NCBI GenBank assembly: GCA_028554755.1 | Contig: JAPTOF010000012.1 | Coordinates: 6,787,501 to 6,851,500 of the forward strand | DNA: 64,000 nt | Direction of reading: 5' to 3' | Source of the DNA: Cordia subcordata | Taxonomy: Eukaryota; Streptophyta; Magnoliopsida; Boraginales; Cordiaceae | Shown: positions 32,760-42,551 of the stretch, piece by piece | Layout of the letters: each line of letters opens with the position of its first letter | Numbering within the stretch: position 1 is the stretch's first letter | Translations under genes and position numbers: made by a program | Notes under the pieces: model-generated | What the model was told of the DNA's origin: nothing | What the model saw: only the letters and a program-made list of their open reading frames with translations | Databases searched by the model: none

Positions 32760-33930
32760 AGAGTTTGAAATTTTATTTTGTGTTTGTTTTTAATTTTTGC
32801 AAATTTTTATCATTTTTCTTCAATTTTTATGAATTTTTCTAATGATTTTTGTAATTTTCTATTATTTTCCTGTTCATCTTCTTCATGGAAAACCCTGATT
32901 ATGGACTAATGATGATACTTGGAAGTTTGGAATGCTGCAAGAACAGGGTAGTTTGAAGACATAGGAAAAGGGAGCTGATTTGGAAATAAAAATGGTGCAA
33001 TGGGGCTTAATTTGCGAGCAAAAAGGAAATTGAGAGTTAATTCCTAAATAGATAACAATTAAGACCTAATTTCCCTTTATTCCCAATTCCCCAATCCCTA
33101 TCAGACCCTATTTCAAATTCCCAATCCCAATCCACGACCTTTACCATTGGCCCCCATAGCAACCAACCACCATCATCATCATTCTCACCATTATCATCAT
33201 TATTTTCTTCTCTGCTGAGCTCACCCGACAACACCATCACCACTTTCATCTACAACATCACTATCAAACACCATCGTCATCTCCGCCGTTGTCTTCCTTG
33301 ATCGGCAGCATCATCATCACAGCATTATACCATCAGCATCTCCACCACGTCAACATCTTACTGTCCTTCACAGCCGTCATCATTATCATTCTCACCACCA
33401 TCATCATTATTTTCTTTCCTGCGCTGCTGTAGCCATCGTTATCATCGTCTTCTTCGCGCAGCCCCTCTTCTACCCGGTACCACCATCTCTCTCTCATCTT
33501 CATATTCATCATCTTCTACGCACACACATGGCCATCCCTCTCTCTCTGCCGAGCTCACCCGACGCCACCAACACTACCCAGTAGTAAGCACCTCCATTGA
33601 CTGGCGACACCACCTTCATCATCTTCTTCGTGCCAACACAACCACCGCCCACCATCTAATAGCTCCAGCCTCGGCATCATCACACATCATCAAATTTTGG
33701 CATCATCATCACCTTTGGCTAAATTTTGTTTGCTTATTCTTGACTGAAGCAATTCTTGAAACTTTTGGCTGGGTAAATTGGTACTGTGCATTCGTAAAAA
33801 AAAAAAAAAAAAAAGAGAAGGCAGAAGCTGTAGAAAAAAATTTAGAGGAAGATTTAATGCTTAGTTGTATTTCAGTGTTTGCACTTATTTTGCTTTCATC
33901 CGGTTTTCCTCTTTCTTTGGAAGCTCAGTA
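32760..33930 (+). other. Athila-2 non-coding spacer, C/T-rich with CATCAT repeats
   Basis: No credible ORF. 33060-33700 is rich in imperfect CATCAT/CCACCA repeats and pyrimidine runs. A poly(A) run lies near 33797-33814. It separates pol from the extra ORF. Confidence 0.6.
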
Positions 33931-35289
33931 ATGGACAGGAAACAATCCACCGGTGAACCACCCTGTCGTCGTAGCCAACGCATTGCGTCACAGGTACAGT
34001 CACCTTCAACCAGTCGTGTGCGCACTTTTCGGGGCAGAAATCTACCTAATACTGTCGAGATTATTCCGGATTCCCCGACCCGTGATTCTACACCATCAGC
34101 TGCTTCACCGGTATCTTCAACAGACAGTGATGACACGGTTGCAACTATAACGCCGGAACAAGCCACGACAGCCCCACTGGTTGCATCCCTACTTCCATCC
34201 TCGGGCCGCCAATTCCAAATAGCGACTGCTCGAGTTTCGCAAGGTGCGGACACAACTCTTCCACCTAATGCTCCATTATTCATCAACGCGGAACATCGTG
34301 TTAGGTATAATGAAATACTTTCTCAAGACCTATATGCTTGTAAGACTATAGATTTAGCTGCACTAGAATTGCTTGGTTTACAATCTAAAGTGTTAGCATT
34401 TCTTGATAATGTTGGTCTGAGGAAGTATGCATCTATCCATGAGGCTACTTTTTATGAACTTACACGTGAATTTTATGCCACTTTTAAATTTGACACGTCG
34501 GGCACTATGACTGTTAACACACCGAATCGTGTTCATTTTTGTTTAATGAGTAATGGGTTTTCACTATCTGTGACTGAGTTTAACCTTATGATTGAATTCA
34601 TTAGTGGAAGATTTTCTACTACTGAGGAGTATTTGCATAGTTATTGCACTTTTCCCCCTGAGTTTGATGCTGCATTGGCTTATAAGGAACTAGCTCCTAG
34701 AGATCCCCTCCCTTATAAACCTAGCACCACACGCGATCAGTTTCTTGAAAATCCTGCACTACTTTATATCCATCGTTTTTTGGCATATTCCTTTTCAAGA
34801 AGAGCCAATAACCTTGCAATTCTGACAAAAATGGAACTCTTTTTCCTTTGGTGCATGGTTCATAAGAAAAGAGTTAACTTTGGTTATTGGCTTCTTCAGC
34901 ATTTGCAAACTGTTCTTCATTCTAGTAGGAGGCCACTCATTTTAGGATCTTTTATTACTCATATTGCAAATACGTAGACTCGCTTTAGGTCACGCATTAC
35001 TGCTCTCACTAAAGCCTTTGACGTTGCATATCTTGATCTACCATGTTTTCAAGCTATGAATCTCGTCCAAAAGGACGGAGATAGGTTTATTTTCATTGTG
35101 CAGGGAGCTCGTCAGGGCGGTGAACCTACGGGGGAGACTTATGAAGCCTCAATTTCTCATTTGGCAGGCCCGTCCACTTCCACAGCCCAGACTGTAGACG
35201 ATGCTCGACTTGCTCGTATTGAAGCATCCCTCACTGATCAATCCACTAGGCTGGCTAAACTGGAGGAGTTCATTTATGTGTGGGCATGA
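33931..35289 (+). pseudogene. Athila-2 extra ORF after pol (ATHILA ORF1-like / env-position ORF)
   Basis: Start at the ATG at 33931 (MDRKQSTGEPP). A Ser/Thr/Pro-rich N-terminal 100 residues precedes a folded-looking domain of about 250 residues (LFINAEHRVRYNEILSQDLYACKTIDL, LGLQSKV..FLDNVGLRKY, TFYELTREFYATFKF, RVHFCLMSNGFSLSVTEFN). The C-terminus may be helical (ARLARIEASLTDQSTRLAKLEEF). A single stop at 34975-34977 interrupts the otherwise continuous 453-codon frame. It resembles the ORF families known from Athila elements in the position of a putative envelope gene. I see no signal peptide or clear transmembrane helix in the retained frame, so a surface role is not supported. Confidence 0.65.
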
Positions 35290-35433
35290 CATTCGGGGTA
35301 CCATGGTCCTGATTCAGATGCTTGACGGCCACGCCATTCCCTCACTTGTGTTTTCAGGGAAGTCCTCAGACTTTTCTTTTCTTTATTTTTTGTTTTTGTC
35401 CTTATTTCTTCTTTATCCGCTTTCTTTTATTTC

Positions 35434-35474
35434 CACATTGAGGACAATGTGTATGATAAGTGTGGGGGAGGACT
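35434..35474 (+). other. AGGA-loop hairpin plus internal G-rich tract (Athila-2, upstream copy)
   Basis: CACATTG-AGGA-CAATGTG (35434-35451) is a perfect 7-bp stem, followed within about 10 bases by GTGTGGGGGAGG. There is no LTR at this place. Confidence 0.55.
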
Positions 35475-37136
35475 ACTTCGTGTTTGTGTTTTTTGTCTTT
35501 TATTTTGAGTTTTTAACGTGGTAATTCGAGTCTTTATAAGTAATTGTGTTTTATTTAGTATTGTTTAAGTCTTCCTGTGCCTTGTTTTCATAAAAAAATG
35601 AAAAAAAAAACAGAAAAATGAAAAAAAAATTTTGGGTCAAGTTTTTGTTTCCTTAGTTTTACTTGTACAAATATTTTTCTGGCTCTACTTTCTAAGTGGT
35701 AAACTTGGCATTCCTTATGAAAAAAAAAATCTAATCCCCATGCTGGAGAAACTTGCTTTGGTTACAACGGTAAGTTAGTACATACAGTGAATCCATCCCC
35801 ATTGTTTTTGTCCTTTGATAGATACTTGAACACGCTATGCTTGAACCTTGCTTAATCTTAACTTGGGCTGAAAATGTGCATGTGCTTAAATTGGAAGCTA
35901 ATGCTTAGGTAGAGTTTGAGAGGAATTTGCCTTGATTTATTTTTGTGGTAAAATTGTGAAAAAGTGTGTGTCTAGGAAAGTTATGTCGGGATTGAGGTCA
36001 CTCCTGCAAAAGTGATGAAAGTGAAAAAAAAAAGCGCAAGAATGAATGAAATCAAAATAAATGTGCACCTTTTTACTCCGCTGGTCTCCAAAAGAAAGAA
36101 AAAATGAGGATCCATGAGCAGAGCTAAAAGCCACTTGGAATTGTGACCAACTGAGTAACCAGGGGCATTCATCACAAATGTTTGTCATCGCGTAAAAAGG
36201 TTGGATGACATTCTAGGTAAATCATGAAAATTGTGGAAAAAGGCAGTTGAAGTGATCCGGCTTTCTGGCAGCTGGGCCTAGACACAAACTTATTTTCTTT
36301 GAGGAAAAATTGCACATCAAGGCAGTGGTTTGATCTCTTTTCTTTGCATTAGCATAATCATACTTGGCTTAAATCTATTTTGTGTGCTTAAATGATGCAA
36401 GGTTCATTTATATAGTGTTTTGGATGCTAGCAAGGTGACTTGTACATGTGGTGGTTGTTGTTTTGACCTGCTGAAAAACTGGCTTACTTTTATTTTTCCT
36501 TTCAAGTTTCTTTGAGTCGAGGTGGAGGAACTTTTGAAGGATTTTGTGCCTATGTCTACTTTGATGGATGGTTGAGTTAGCTTGAAGTCCAGTGGAAAAT
36601 TCTGATGGAATTATTCTTGAGTGAACTTTGTGGCTATATTTTTTATGAAGATGTTTATTTGTGGGAATTTTCTTGCTAAGTTAGGCTTCTTTTTGAAAAT
36701 CTTTGGTCAAGTCAAGTCTTACTTTTGGAAAAAGTGCTGCTGGAATTTACAAAATTAGTACACTCTTTTGGCAGAAAACATTGCAAGTTAGTTTGTCAGC
36801 ATGTTAACTTGCTTGTTTTTATAAATGCTTGAATTGGGTTAGGACTTGTGCATATGTTGAGAGGTTGAGCTTGAATGATTATGATCCTATGATTGAATGG
36901 TGACATGATGAAATGAAGAATGATAAAGTTGGTAGAAGAACTGTGAAGTTGAAGCTTTGATGACATATGTCTTGACTTTATTATGTATTTTGGATTCTTT
37001 GAAGCTAGCTATGGGCATGAAAGTACAGAATTTTAATTGCAGGGCTTACCTTATTTTTGGTTGTACAACTTGGAATCTTTGCATAATTTCGGTCTTGATC
37101 AGTCTTGCATGTGAATTCCCTATTCTTAATTGTTTT

Positions 37137-37175
37137 CATGCTTGAGGGCAAGCATGGTTCAAGTGTGGGAGAATT
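37137..37175 (+). other. AGGG-loop hairpin and 3' polypurine tract (Athila-2)
   Basis: CATGCTTG-AGGG-CAAGCATG (37137-37156) is a perfect 8-bp stem, followed by AAGTGTGGGAGAAT and then the LTR start TGATAAG at 37176. Confidence 0.68.
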
Positions 37176-37259
37176 TGATAAGTTCTAAATAAGTATTTAA
37201 TTTATATGTTAGATACATTAGATTTTGGAATAGAATGCTTTTTAATCGATGTTTTTAAT
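37176..37259 (+). repeat. Athila-2 3' LTR, first 84 bp only
   Basis: Matches 25888-25971 with a few substitutions, then breaks off. A few filler bases follow before sequence equivalent to 25180 onward begins at about 37266. Confidence 0.88.
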
Positions 37260-37271
37260 TTATGGGGAATT

Positions 37272-37710
37272 TGTTGAGTTGTGGCTCGAGTGCGAAGCCC
37301 AAGCCCATATTGAAATTAGTAAAGGGGTCGTAAAAAGAGTCAAGGTTCTAATTATGGTAAAAGTATTAGTTATGGTAGGACTAATAGAATAGGAAACCCT
37401 TGTCTTGGAAGTCAAGAAATTCTCATCTATAAATAGGGTTCTTGAATTAGTTGTTCGGTAACGTGTCTTGTAACAAGTCTAAATTGGGAGAGAGAATGTG
37501 CCATTGTAACCACACCGTAAGGAAGGAGGGTTTAGACTTTCGGGTTGTGCAAAAAGTCCTATTGAATGTGTAATTCTTTTCTATTTAATGAAAGTTTTTG
37601 TGGATATAGGTAGAAGGTCGAATTGCGTTTATTTGTGTATGTGCTTTTTTCTCCTTAGTCGTGGCATATTCTGCTGCGTGTGTATGAGTTACGTGCCTAA
37701 TTTCCTAACA
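37272..37710 (+). repeat. Duplicated copia-A 3' LTR
   Basis: TGTTGAGTTGTGG...TTTCCTAACA, counterpart of 25186-25623, TATAAATA box near 37430. No copia internal sequence beyond about 6 bp precedes it. Confidence 0.88.
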
Positions 37711-37973
37711 ATATATTATATCATTTTGGTTATTTATGAAATCCAAATTTCGAGAAAGGTAATTTTTTAAAAATGCCTTTTCTCTCTTCCCATTAATATC
37801 GATCTCTTTCTTTTGGGATTTGAATTTCGTACTTGAGATGATATTGCACATAAATAGTTAAAATTTCTCCCTCTTATCAATATAAGAAAATTGATAATAT
37901 GAAAAGATTCTAATTCGTATTACATAATACTAAGGAAACAAATTGCTTTTTTTCTTTTCTTTTCTTTTCCCTT

Positions 37974-39332
37974 TGATAAGTTCTAAATAAGTATTTAATT
38001 TATATAGATGCATTAGATTTTGGAATAGAATGCTTTTTAATCGATGTTTTTAATGTAATTTTGCATGATTGCGCTTAGGAAAAGGAGCTGGATGCATTAT
38101 ATATGGATATTGAAGCTTTTTGGACAAGTTTGTAGCGGTCAAAGTTGACGTCGTCACGTGGAAAAATGTCATTTGATTGCTACGCAGGTTTTGACTGGGT
38201 TGACCAAGATGGAAGATATTTTTCTGGGCTTTTGGAAAGAATTAGATTAAATATTAGCAGGCTTTTTATTTTGTTGGACTTAGATTTCAGGGTTTTACCT
38301 TTTCATTCTTTTTGGGCCATGTTTCCTGATCCAAAAAAGAAAATAGGTTAGGGTTTTTATTATATAAATACCTCTTATTTGCACTTTAGAGGTAGACAGT
38401 TTTTAGCAGACAACAGTAAATTTTCTCTTTATTTCTTGGCGACATTCATGGACAAGCTGTTCTAATTTTGTTTTCTAGCTGAAGACTAATCAAGATTACA
38501 ATTTATCAAATTTGTGATATCTAAGTGTTTTTATTCCTTTCATTCTATTTCGGTATTTGCGTATTTACTGCTTCAATAATTAATATTGATCTGTGATTAT
38601 TTAATTTTGCGCGCGATTATTTAATTGCATGACAATAGGTAGCCAGTTAGATTAATCAAATTAATCTAAATATAGTGGTAATCAGGTTTCCTGAGTAATT
38701 ACGTAATCTAAATGAGCAATAACTGCAAGAGTATTGACTTTTAGAATCAGGTCTTTCTAGATTTTTATTGCTGCCGTTAGATAGATCCTGGGGGCATCTC
38801 CGGGGATTAGAAAATCTAATAGGTAAGGGGATTACGGGAAAAATCGTAGTGATTTAAACTGTTATCAACTCCGTAAGGAAAGATGAGGTTATTAGGCCGA
38901 GCCAATAACTATAACTGATTTATCGAAATAGTAGAAAGTATTTTTGCATCTATGATCGGATTTATTGACCGAAATTGTAATTGTTCCTCAGGCTAGATTT
39001 AATTCTCATTGATTTTCTATTTTTCCAGCCTTGCATTAATTTAGAATTGCATATTTTAGTCTTTTAATTTTTATTTACATTTTTTTATTTTCTGGTCAGA
39101 TTGCGTGCCCACACAGCGCGACCAGTGCTCTAGACAGATTTCTTAATTTTACTGATTTCACATTTAATTCCCCCCTTTTTGGTTGCAACTTAATTGAGTA
39201 ATCTACTTGGTATAATTAGAATAAAATAACCTTCCAATCCCTGTGAACTCAACCCTTTTCTCACCGCGTATACAAATTAAAGTTGTAAGGTAAGAAATAG
39301 GAAATTATTTCTGGTCGTTTCGACGCCCATCA
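37974..39332 (+). repeat. Solo LTR of Athila-2 with target duplication CCCTT
   Basis: A 1,359-bp LTR (TGATAAG...CCATCA) flanked by CCCTT at 37969-37973 and 39333-39337. It has no internal region, primer site or polypurine tract attached, which is the hallmark of LTR-LTR recombination. Confidence 0.9.
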
Positions 39333-39383
39333 CCCTTCATTCTTTCTTTTTTTGACTTTCTGTTCTTAAATTGATTGTCACAG

Positions 39384-39530
39384 GGGTTATGGATAGGCAT
39401 AACTTGCAGTCTTACTTGCCAGGCCATCGCCCTATTTCTGCTTGCATTGAATACCAAATGGGCTAGAACTCAACTCTCTGCAAACAGAGCAAACAAAAAC
39501 AAAGATTTGGCTCAAACATCAAAGTCTTGA
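39384..39530 (+). pseudogene. MATE transporter copy A, terminal exon
   Basis: Follows a TTGATTGTCACAG acceptor. Encodes GLWIGITCSLTCQAIALFLL..NTKWAR and a basic/polar tail, ending at TGA 39528-39530. It is 147 bp against 129 bp in copy B (62695-62823), with the extra length in the tail. It was separated from its upstream exon (22563-22681) by 16.7 kb of transposon insertions. Splicing over that distance is possible in plants, but the nonsense codon upstream makes it moot. Confidence 0.86.
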
Positions 39531-40020
39531 AAATGATCCAAAGCTTCTAGTCTTGCAAAGGTGGATGATACTTGACCAAGAGATATATCACATGTGAATT
39601 TTGTACTTATAATAATGATCGAATATAATAGATCTGATGCTACTCAAATATAATGCTCGAATTCTTTCAAATAGAAATTTTAATGTGATGGCAATTTTAG
39701 AAAGACTTGGTGGCATATATTTCAATTTTAGCAAGACTAGATAACATATGGTTACATTTCACCAGAATTATGTTATACATACATACATACATACATATAT
39801 ACATATATACATACATACATACGTATATACACGCACACACACAAAGTCATTGACCAATTTGATGGATTCTGGATAAATCATGAAATTTAGGCTCCTTGTT
39901 GAATTACTTCCAACAAATTTGAAATTGATGGTCGTGTTAGCTAGTTGGTATCATGAAATAAGTACTTCAGTACTATACCACCAGATAAATAAAGGAATAC
40001 AAGCTAAAACTTGAGTTGTA
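39531..40020 (+). other. 3' flank of MATE copy A
   Basis: AT-rich, no gene seen. A (CATA)n/(CACA) microsatellite lies at about 39777-39844. Confidence 0.6.
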
Positions 40021-40971
40021 GGTCGAGCTTAGAAGATGGAATACAAATGCTCAATTGATAAATTTTAGTTGGGATAGAGTTTCTGTTTGGATCAAGCTTA
40101 AAAATGTCCCATGTTTAGGAGATTGAGTTATGTCGCTAGTATTTTGGGCATCCCATTGCAAATGGATAAACCTATGGAATCAAGAACTTTTGTAGGGATT
40201 TGCTTGAGTTTGCATTGAAATGGATTTTTTTTAAAGAGTTGTCGGATCATACTTTTGTGAAGCTTGGAAATGTAAAATGGGCTTGGATTGAGGTCGAATA
40301 TGCTTGGAAAACTCTTATTTGCTCTTTATGCAAAATTGTTGGCCACTCACATACTTTGTGCCCTAATGCAATTCACAAAAATGCTCCAAGACAAGTTCCT
40401 CAAGTTGAAAAGAAGAAAGAGGGAGAACGGAAGACTTTCAAATCCAAAAATGTTTAGAAGAAAGTATCAAATGTGAATCCTATGCCATTTTTTAGTGTTG
40501 TTCTCCCAAAATCTAATCAAGGCATGATATTGGCAAATGACATTTCGGTACTGTGGCATCTAATCGGTTTACAGCACTTGATGAAACCCAAAAGGAAGAA
40601 ACCAATTGTTCTTTGAATGAGAATATTCAAGATGTTGATCATGGTGTTAGTGAGAAGGCGGGCTCTGTTTTTGTTGGGGAAAGATCTAAAGGCAAAGGTG
40701 TAGACTTGGGGGAACATTTTTTCCTGGGTAAGGTTGCATCCCCACCCACTTCTCCAACTTGATTTCTCCATCTTTTTTCCACGTTGTTTTTTGGATGTAC
40801 TTTATCGCATGGATGTTTGGTTCTCATTATGTTTTTTCCTTGATGATTTGTTTCAATACCCTTTAAGTAGCATTAACTTTGTATTATTGTATATTAGCTT
40901 AACGGGTTTTCTAGATGTCCTGTAGAAATTGGGATTAATAAATCTTGCTTAATCTACCAAAAAAAAAAAAG
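40021..40971 (+). mobile_element. Truncated LINE (non-LTR retrotransposon) with poly(A) tail
   Basis: Broken frames match LINE ORF1: a DUF4283-like stretch (VSVWIKLKNVP..., then YVASILGIPLQMDKPMESRTFVG, frames mixed, 40080-40200) and a CCHC-type knuckle (WIEVEYAWKTLICSLCKIVGH...C, 40280-40370). The 3' end has the LINE-like tail GGGATTAATAAATCTTGC followed by A12 (about 40960-40971). Endonuclease and reverse transcriptase are absent, so it is internally deleted. The 5' boundary is uncertain. Confidence 0.62.
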
Positions 40972-41563
40972 GGTCGATTTTGAAAGACATTCAATTGGCA
41001 AAGAATTGAAGTTTGAGCATGAAAAGTGTACAAGATTCCGTATGAAGCTACAATTCAATGAGATATCATATAATTCCAATTTTTAGATAATATGATAAGA
41101 AGTAGAGTCAAGAGCAAGAGGTTAACACTCTAATTTTCCACATATCAAATTTAAAGATTTCTCTATTTTTGAATCAAATAATGCCAATAGGAAGCACGTG
41201 ACTTGCACATGCACAAGAATTAACAATAAAATATTTTGATGAATAAGAAAACTAAGAAATATCACGTTTAAAATTCTATGGTATATTTAATAATCATGTT
41301 CATTGTTTATGCATAGATGCTCTTATATGTGCTTGTCTTTTCCTCTCTTTCCAAATTGGTTAATTAGGTTTCCTGTTTCATCAGTAAGTATGTACGTGTT
41401 CCCAGGCACAGCTATATCTGCTTTGACCATTTTGAATTCATGGTAGGTACTTCCCAACAAAACTAATTAAGATGTTATTTTATTCATTTTTGCACTATAG
41501 AATCTAATAGATACAGTAGCGTAAAAAGCTCCCACAAAAAAAAAAAAAAAAAAAATCCACCCA
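40972..41563. other. Intergenic AT-rich sequence
   Basis: No ORF, RNA gene or terminal repeat recognised. Ends in a poly(A) run (41536-41555) just before the MULE target duplication. Confidence 0.55.
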
Positions 41564-41573
41564 CATTACAAGA
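41564..41573. repeat. MULE target site duplication, left
   Basis: CATTACAAGA, identical to 50952-50961. MULEs duplicate 9 bp, so one base is shared with the element end. Confidence 0.9.
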
Positions 41574-41830
41574 GGCTTATTTACTAAACTAATATTGAAA
41601 TAATACTTTGTTCCCAAAATGTTATTGGTTTGAAAGTAATTCCCGAAATATAATTTTCGCATTTTAAGAAAGCAGAAAACGATTCTGCTTTTTTAGAAAA
41701 CAGAAAATTGGTGTTACATCACTGCCACCCTACCGGATGAGAATGACAAAAAAGAGAATTCTGCTTTTCTAAAAAGCGGAATTTTCAAAAACAACAATTT
41801 TAATTTCTGGTTTCTGAAATAGCAGAAATT
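41574..41830 (+). repeat. MULE left terminal inverted repeat
   Basis: About 255 bp, complementary to 50695-50951: shared blocks include TTGAAATAATACTTT, CCAAAATGTTATTG and GGTGTTACATCACTGCCACC. Confidence 0.9.
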
Positions 41831-41857
41831 TGAAAAGTTGTATCACCAAGATTTCTG

Positions 41858-42157
41858 AGCAAGATTCTTGAGCATGTGAATAGATTCGTAAAGGAAATCA
41901 CAACAAGCAAATTTCTGCTTTTTGAAAAAGCAGAAATTTTAAAAGAGAACTTTTCAACTTCAACGAGATTCATGTATGAAATGACTAAAGCCAAATTTCT
42001 GATTTCTGAGCATGATTCTTGAGCACGTGAATAGATTCGTAAGGGAAATAACTACAAACAAATTTCCACTTTCTAAAAAAGCAGAAATTTTATAGGAGAA
42101 CTTTTCAGCTCCAGCGAGATTCCTGTCTGAAATGACTAAAGCCAAATTTTTGCTTTC
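41858..42157 (+). repeat. MULE left subterminal tandem repeats
   Basis: Two diverged copies of about 145-150 bp (from about 41858 and about 42004), each with GAGCA(T/C)GTGAATAGATTCGTAA and a small AGCAGAAATTT hairpin. A partial third copy follows to about 42370. Subterminal repeats are typical transposase-binding regions in MULEs. Binding is not shown here. Confidence 0.65.
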
Positions 42158-42429
42158 TAAAAAAGAAGATGACTAAAAGACAATTTTTACAGGTCCTTTT
42201 AGAACACAAGATTCCTTGAGTATGCGGAGGAGAGAAATGACTAAAGCCAAATTTCCGCTTTCTGAAAAAACAGAAATTTTAAAAGACAAAAATTTCAGAT
42301 TTTGTGAGATTCTTTCTTTTAGCACGTCAGATGGCTAAAGTAAACTTGAAATGACTAAAATAAATTCTACTGTTTGGCAAAGCGGAAATTTTAGGCTTCT
42401 GATATCCACAATACCAGAAAATTTTCCTT

Positions 42430-42437
42430 TATATATA
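42430..42437 (+). promoter_or_regulatory. TATA box of the MULE transposase gene
   Basis: TATATATA in the context CTTTATATATACCC, 122 bp upstream of the transposase ATG at 42552. Confidence 0.5.
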
Positions 42438-42551
42438 CCCTCCACCAATGAATTACTCAAGTCTTGATTTGTCCTCCTTTGATCACTCTTGTTAAAACAC
42501 CTCTTCCTTGGAAAAAAAAAATAACTCTTATTGTTGAGTTACTAACAAAGC

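Larger units (their letters stand above)
35290..37175 (+). other. Athila-2 post-ORF non-coding module with two AGGR hairpins
   Basis: A stretch of 1.9 kb with no credible ORF. It starts with a CT-rich stretch and the first hairpin/G-rich tract (35434-35474), then A-rich runs near 35590-35630 and 36025, and ends with the second hairpin and the polypurine tract at the 3' LTR. The architecture matches 12056-13031 of Athila-1. Confidence 0.65.
25888..37259 (+). mobile_element. Athila-2: Ty3/gypsy LTR retrotransposon with extra ORF, 3' LTR truncated
   Basis: 5' LTR 25888-27249, tRNA-Asp-type primer site, gag, PR, RT, RH, IN, an additional post-pol ORF, a long non-coding module with two AGGR hairpins, and only the first 84 bp of the 3' LTR (37176-37259). 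Target duplication CCCTT lies at 25883-25887, and its partner at 39333-39337 lies after a separate solo LTR. The coding region is interrupted by many stops. It is more degraded than Athila-1, and its LTR copies differ more than those of Athila-1, so it is likely older. Confidence 0.9.
37266..39332 (+). repeat. Segmental duplication of 25180-27249: copia LTR, intron, solo Athila LTR
   Basis: The block repeats, in the same order and orientation, the last bases of the copia-A polypurine tract, the copia LTR (37272-37710), 263 bp of MATE intron (37711-37973) and a full Athila-2 LTR (37974-39332). By eye the copia LTR plus intron part shows about 20 differences over about 700 bp. The second block is followed by MATE intron rather than Athila internal sequence. 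Confidence 0.9.

Noticed and set aside
33037..33249. Minus-strand ORF rich in Asp/Gly/Glu
   Set aside because: Arises from the CATCAT/CCACCA low-complexity stretch in the Athila-2 spacer.
39777..39844. Regular short repeats considered as a CRISPR-like array
   Set aside because: Simple CATA/CACA microsatellite without spacers, in plant nuclear DNA.
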